Shown here in pieces: positions 31,320-34,391 of a stretch of 34,391 bases of DNA. The stretch covers positions 1-34,391 of the forward strand of contig DATLQT010000011.1 of the NCBI GenBank assembly GCA_035535055.1. The letters are read 5' to 3'. Made by a program: the position numbers and the translations under genes. Numbering within the stretch: position 1 is the first letter of the stretch; the number at the start of each line of letters is the position of its first letter. This DNA is from UBA6019 sp035535055. Lineage in GTDB: Bacteria; Chloroflexota; Dormibacteria; Dormibacterales; Dormibacteraceae. A model generated the notes under the pieces. The model made no database searches. It saw only the letters and a program-made list of their open reading frames with translations, and was not told the DNA's origin.

Positions 31320-31748
31320 CTACCAGGGCTCGACCTGGTCGAGCGACGCGGGCCAGGCGTGGAGCCGGAGCAGGTCGCGGACCGAGATGCACCCCGCGAC
31401 CCGGCCGTGCTCGATGACCAGCAGGTGGCGGACGTGGTGCTTTTGCATCAGCGTCGCCGCCTCGGCGGCCCGGGCTTCCAGCTCGATCGTGACGGGAGAT
31501 TGGGTCATGTAGTTGGAGACGCGGGTTTCGGCCGGCGCGAGCCCGTCGGCCAGCGCCCGGACCAGGTCACGCTCGGTGATGATGCCGGCCGGCTCCTCGC
31601 CGTCGAGGACCGCCAGCGCACTCACCTGGTGGCTGCGCATGAGGGCGGCCGCCTCGAAGAGGTTCGAACGGGGATCGACCGCCGTGAGCGTGCGACCCAT
31701 CAGCTCACGAACCGTCGGAACCGGGCGGCCCCGGTGCCGGACCTTCAC
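31320..31748 (-). CDS. CBS-pair protein
   Basis: 142 residues made up of two CBS domains (~10-65 and ~77-135). Motifs: VRELMGRTLTAVDPRSNLFEAAALM, VSALAVLDGEEPAGIITERDLVRAL, VSNYMTQSPVTIELEARAAEAA and RHLLVIEHGRVAGCISVRDLLR. CBS pairs bind adenine nucleotides and report energy state. Start GTG 31748 overlaps the previous stop (GTGA), so it is coupled to the CBS-BON gene. No catalytic domain is attached. Confidence 0.93.
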   Translation of the reverse strand: MKVRHRGRPVPTVRELMGRTLTAVDPRSNLFEAAALMRSHQVSALAVLDGEEPAGIITERDLVRALADGLAPAETRVSNYMTQSPVTIELEARAAEAATLMQKHHVRHLLVIEHGRVAGCISVRDLLRLHAWPASLDQVEPW

Positions 31749-32449
31749 CTGGGCGCCTCCCCATCGACGTCAGGCGGCGGTTCGTACGGCCAGCCGCCCG
31801 TTGAACGCTGCTTGCGGCCCGCCTTCAGCCGGTCGACCACTCCGACCACGCCAGGGACCCTCCGCACCACGCTTGCCAGCAGGTCGGCCGTGGCCCCGTC
31901 CGGTACCCGGCCGGAGAGGGTCACCACGCCGTCCGCGACGTCGGCCGTGATGGAGGCGGGATCGATCGACAGCATCTCGTCGGCGACCCCGTAGACCACC
32001 TGCTCGCGGATCTCGGCGTCCGGCCGCAGATAGACGCTCAGCAGGTCCGACCGGCTGACCATGCCGACCGGGCGGCCACCGGTCCCGGTCACCACCAGGT
32101 GGCGGACGCCGAACTCGTGCATCGTGTGTGCCGCCTTTGCGATGGAGTCCGCGCCGCGGACGGTCAGTACCGGCCAGGTCATGAGGTCCCCGGCCACCAG
32201 GCCGTCGACCCGATCCGACTCGTAGAGCCAGTTCGGTTTGGGAAGCTCACCGCCCGCGTACTCCTCTTTGATCAGCAGGTCCGTCTCGGAAACGATCCCG
32301 ACCAGCTTGCCGGCGCCGTCCACTACGGGGATCGCGCCGATGCAGTTGGACGTGAGAAGGCGTACGAGCTCTTTGAAGGTCGTTGTCTCCCGGGCGGTGA
32401 CCGGCTTGGTGGTCATCACCTGCCGGACGCGCGGGTGGGTCGTGATCAT
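31745..32449 (-). CDS. CBS-pair and BON-domain protein
   Basis: 234 residues. First CBS ~5-60 (VRQVMTTKPVTARETTTFKE), second CBS ~85-140 (AGDLMTWPVLTVRGADSIAKA), then a BON domain ~145-208 (REQVVYGVADEMLSID, VADGVVTLSGRVPDG, VRRVPGVVGVVDRL). BON domains usually bind membranes or phospholipid. A Pro-rich C-terminus follows. ATG 32449 has GGAGAAG upstream and a TAGCTT -10-like element about 24 bases away. It heads the three-gene stress operon. Confidence 0.93.
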   Translation of the reverse strand: MITTHPRVRQVMTTKPVTARETTTFKELVRLLTSNCIGAIPVVDGAGKLVGIVSETDLLIKEEYAGGELPKPNWLYESDRVDGLVAGDLMTWPVLTVRGADSIAKAAHTMHEFGVRHLVVTGTGGRPVGMVSRSDLLSVYLRPDAEIREQVVYGVADEMLSIDPASITADVADGVVTLSGRVPDGATADLLASVVRRVPGVVGVVDRLKAGRKQRSTGGWPYEPPPDVDGEAPR

Positions 32450-32569
32450 CTCGCTTCTCCTCTTTTCAACTCCAAGCTAGGCCGCCCGAACCGGCCGGCG
32501 TAGGGCCCATCGGGCCGGCCACGGTGGGCCATACGGCATTCCGCGACGATGGCGAGCCCAAAGACCGAG

Positions 32570-32618
32570 CCTCCCCTGCGGGAGGGAATGACGCATTGCG
32601 TCGTGGACTGGGTAGACT
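32570..32618 (+). promoter_or_regulatory. promoter region with two perfect inverted repeats before the second hydrolase
   Basis: CCTCCC-CTGC-GGGAGG (32570-32585) and GACGCA-T-TGCGTC (32590-32602) are perfect inverted repeats. TAGACT (32613-32618) lies ten bases before ATG 32629, with ATGACG at 32588-32593 as a possible -35 (19-base spacer). The second repeat overlaps that -35 and could be an operator. The rest of 32450-32569 shows no gene. Confidence 0.4.
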
Positions 32619-32628
32619 CCCGATCCTG

Positions 32629-33564
32629 ATGTCACGTCTGGCTCTGCCGCGCCCGGTTGGCCCGCACCGCCTGGCCGCAAACCTCACCAGGCTCCTCGCC
32701 GTGCTGCTGGCCCTGTGGGTCCTCGTCTCGGCGGCGGCCGAGGTGGCGATGCTTCACCCTCGCCACCGGCGGATCGGCCCGACGCCGGCCGCCCAGGGCT
32801 TCGCCTACCGCGACGTTGCATTCAAGTCGGACGGCCTCACCCTGCGCGGCTGGTGGATCCCGGGCACCCGTCACCAGACCGTGGTGATGATCCACGGCTG
32901 GACCTCCAGCCGCGCCGAGCCGTTGAGCAAGGCCGGCTACCTCATGGCCGCCGGCTACAACGTCCTGGTCTTCGACCTCCGCGGCAGCGGCGCCTCCGAT
33001 GGCAATTACACGACCATGGGCTACCGGGAGGTCGACGACGTCCACGCGGCGATCGCCCTCGTCCAGGGCCTCGACCCCGGCGCGCCGATCGCGCTCTTCG
33101 GATACTCCATGGGAGCGGCGCTTGCCGTCGAGGAGGGGGCCCGAAACCCGGCCGTCGCGGCGGTGATCGAGGACAGTGGCTTCTCGTCGCTCGCCGCCGT
33201 CTTCGCGGCTGACCTGAGCCACATGGTCGCCGGGCTTCCCGCAATGCCCTTGGGCCTCGCCTACGTCGACATCGCCCAGCGAGACCTGGGCTTCAACATC
33301 AACGCCGTCAGGCCGGTGGCCGACGCGGCCCACCTGAAGCGGCCGCTGCTGGCCATCATCGGGACCGCCGACACCACCGTTCCCCCGGCCGAGGGCTACG
33401 CCATCTACGCGGCCGCCAAGGGACCTAAGCAGCTGCTGGTGGTGCCCGGCGCGGGCCACACCCAGGCCTACTTCGTCGAACCGGGCGTCTACAAGTCCAC
33501 CGTCCTCAGCTTCCTGGCCGGGAGCCTTTCCGGACCGATGGGAACTGTCAGCTGGGGTCGATAG
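32629..33564 (+). CDS. membrane-anchored alpha/beta hydrolase
   Basis: 311 residues from ATG 32629; the frame is open further upstream, but that part covers the promoter region. Signal-anchor helix (LLAVLLALWVLVSAAAEVAML), then the fold: VVMIHGWTSSRAEPL, VFDLRGSGASDGNYTT, nucleophile elbow FGYSMGAAL, the acid in IGTADTTVPP and the His in GAGHTQAYF. Similar in layout to the hydrolase at 18475-19419, so the two are distant paralogues. Probably an extracytoplasmic esterase or peptidase-like enzyme; substrate unknown. Confidence 0.87.
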   Translation: MSRLALPRPVGPHRLAANLTRLLAVLLALWVLVSAAAEVAMLHPRHRRIGPTPAAQGFAYRDVAFKSDGLTLRGWWIPGTRHQTVVMIHGWTSSRAEPLSKAGYLMAAGYNVLVFDLRGSGASDGNYTTMGYREVDDVHAAIALVQGLDPGAPIALFGYSMGAALAVEEGARNPAVAAVIEDSGFSSLAAVFAADLSHMVAGLPAMPLGLAYVDIAQRDLGFNINAVRPVADAAHLKRPLLAIIGTADTTVPPAEGYAIYAAAKGPKQLLVVPGAGHTQAYFVEPGVYKSTVLSFLAGSLSGPMGTVSWGR

Positions 33565-33593
33565 CCTGGTGCCGGCGTCGGCCGCCGCCGGTA

Positions 33594-33833
33594 GTGTCGA
33601 TTCCACGCTGGACGAGCGGTGGGGCGCCTACTTGGGCGAGTCTTCGCGGTGCTGGTGGATGCACGTGGTCCGGGGTGGCCGCGCTCGCCTGCGGCGCGGC
33701 CGCGATATTCCTGCCTCTGCCGACCGGGGTGCTGATCGCGATGCTCGGCGCCTTGGCACTGGTGCTCGCAGCCTTCGACCTGGTCGATGCGTACCGGCTG
33801 CGCTCGATCCGGCAACGTCTGATCGGCCGCTGA
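33594..33833 (+). CDS. small membrane protein, 79 aa
   Basis: Two closely spaced hydrophobic stretches (GVAALACGAAAIFLPLP and GVLIAMLGALALVLAAFDLVD) are followed by a basic tail (AYRLRSIRQRLIGR), so the C-terminus is likely cytoplasmic. The first ~25 residues look untypical, and GTG near 33674, just before AALACG, may be the real start. No family recognised. Only the hydrophobic pattern supports it. Confidence 0.42.
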   Translation: MSIPRWTSGGAPTWASLRGAGGCTWSGVAALACGAAAIFLPLPTGVLIAMLGALALVLAAFDLVDAYRLRSIRQRLIGR

Positions 33834-33996
33834 GCCGGCGCCGGGGATTCGGGAGGCCGATCGCGAGCCGAGGCAGAACTTTTTGCTGCGCCGACTTCGT
33901 CCTTTCGACGGCTCTGGGCCCAAGGCCGGTAGTCCCAGACGCTCGGGGACCCCGGGCCCTCCCCGGCCGGCCCGGATTGCCCGAGGTTGGGTTGCG

Positions 33997-34391
33997 ATGA
34001 GATGGCACGACCCCCATCAGCGCGCGTCGGCACCCGCGGGAGCCCTGCTGATCGTCCTCGGCCTCGCCCTGCTGGTGGCGACCCAGACCGGGGTCGGGGC
34101 CCTGCTGGTGCCGGGTGCGATGGGCGCGCTCTTCCTGGTCGCCTACTTCTACCGGCGCCGCTACGGCCTGCTGGTGGCAGGCTGCGTGCTGGCCGGCCTC
34201 GGCGCGGGCGTCGCGCTGCAGGGCCTGTTCGGCTACAACGGCGCCGACGACGTACTCGGGCTCGGGGCCGGCTTCGTCGCGATCTTCGCGATCGACTCCC
34301 TCCGCGGCCTTCAGCACGCGCACTGGTGGCCGCTGCTGCCGGGCGCAATCCTCCTGCTGGCGGGTTTCGACATCGCCACCGGCAACCTCGT
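33997..34391 (+). CDS. multi-spanning membrane protein, N-terminal part (runs off the window)
   Basis: Open frame from ATG 33997 to the window edge, 131 residues without a stop. After a short polar start (MRWHDPHQRASAPAG) come about five hydrophobic segments: ALLIVLGLALLVATQTG, ALLVPGAMGALFLVAYFY, a basic RRRYG turn, LLVAGCVLAGLGAGVAL, GLGAGFVAIFAI and LLPGAILLLAGFDIA. The arrangement resembles LiaI/LiaF-like small membrane domains, but I cannot confirm a family. The 163-base gap before it (33834-33996) shows nothing recognisable. Confidence 0.6.
   Translation, partial: MRWHDPHQRASAPAGALLIVLGLALLVATQTGVGALLVPGAMGALFLVAYFYRRRYGLLVAGCVLAGLGAGVALQGLFGYNGADDVLGLGAGFVAIFAIDSLRGLQHAHWWPLLPGAILLLAGFDIATGNL

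Overview
The window comes from a high-GC bacterial chromosome with tightly packed operons, many GTG/TTG starts and 1-4 base gene overlaps. One host line of 60 bases (14281-14340) counts 45 G+C. The gene mix suggests a soil-type Terrabacteria lineage such as Dormibacterota, Chloroflexota or Actinomycetota: a PspA-PspAA fusion, a KorAB oxidoreductase with fused gamma/alpha domains, HadAB-like dehydratases, a TgpA/DUF58/MoxR cluster, secreted LysM-CHAP and transglycosylase proteins, and a possible lipoprotein sortase. No rRNA or tRNA is present to settle this, so the lineage is inference.

Layout. 1-475: tail of a PilZ-type protein and a 60-aa orphan. 485-6262: two redox operons facing away from each other, pntAa-pntAb-pntB (minus) and korA-korB (plus). 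6288-7292: PspA with a C-terminal PspAA-like domain. 7354-16552: a long run of minus-strand genes. Reading in transcription order, it holds MoxR, DUF58 and TgpA, then a small protein, two MaoC/HadAB-like subunits, an SDR, an enoyl-CoA hydratase, a glutaryl-CoA-type acyl-CoA dehydrogenase and two small proteins. 16724-17734: a secreted LysM-CHAP cell-wall protein. 17873-20535: minus-strand pentapeptide-repeat protein, alpha/beta hydrolase, cobalamin adenosyltransferase and a lipoprotein.

20742-27411 is the most interesting part: an integrated element of about 6.67 kb with visibly lower GC (23101-23160 counts 33 of 60). It carries two small helix-turn-helix proteins, a Tn554-type trio (two tyrosine recombinases and a TnpC-like coiled coil), a nucleotidyltransferase/HEPN pair behind three 20-bp operator-like repeats, and a secreted HNH-like lipoprotein. 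Its borders can be placed because it splits a host gene. The N-terminal half lies at 27403-27747 and the C-terminal half at 20532-20741. Both halves share the 8-bp core ACCAGGTG and rejoin in frame into a 181-aa HNH-like lipoprotein. The element's own HNH-like gene is a paralogue of the gene it interrupts, lies in the same orientation, and begins at a TAATG junction directly behind the truncated host frame. This looks like an element that captures the transcription and translation of its target to express a replacement paralogue.

27757-34391: the promoter of the interrupted gene, a divergent sortase-like lipoprotein, a transglycosylase, an ALDH7-type aldehyde dehydrogenase, a UspA/CBS/CBS-BON stress cluster, a second alpha/beta hydrolase and two small membrane proteins, the last cut by the window edge.
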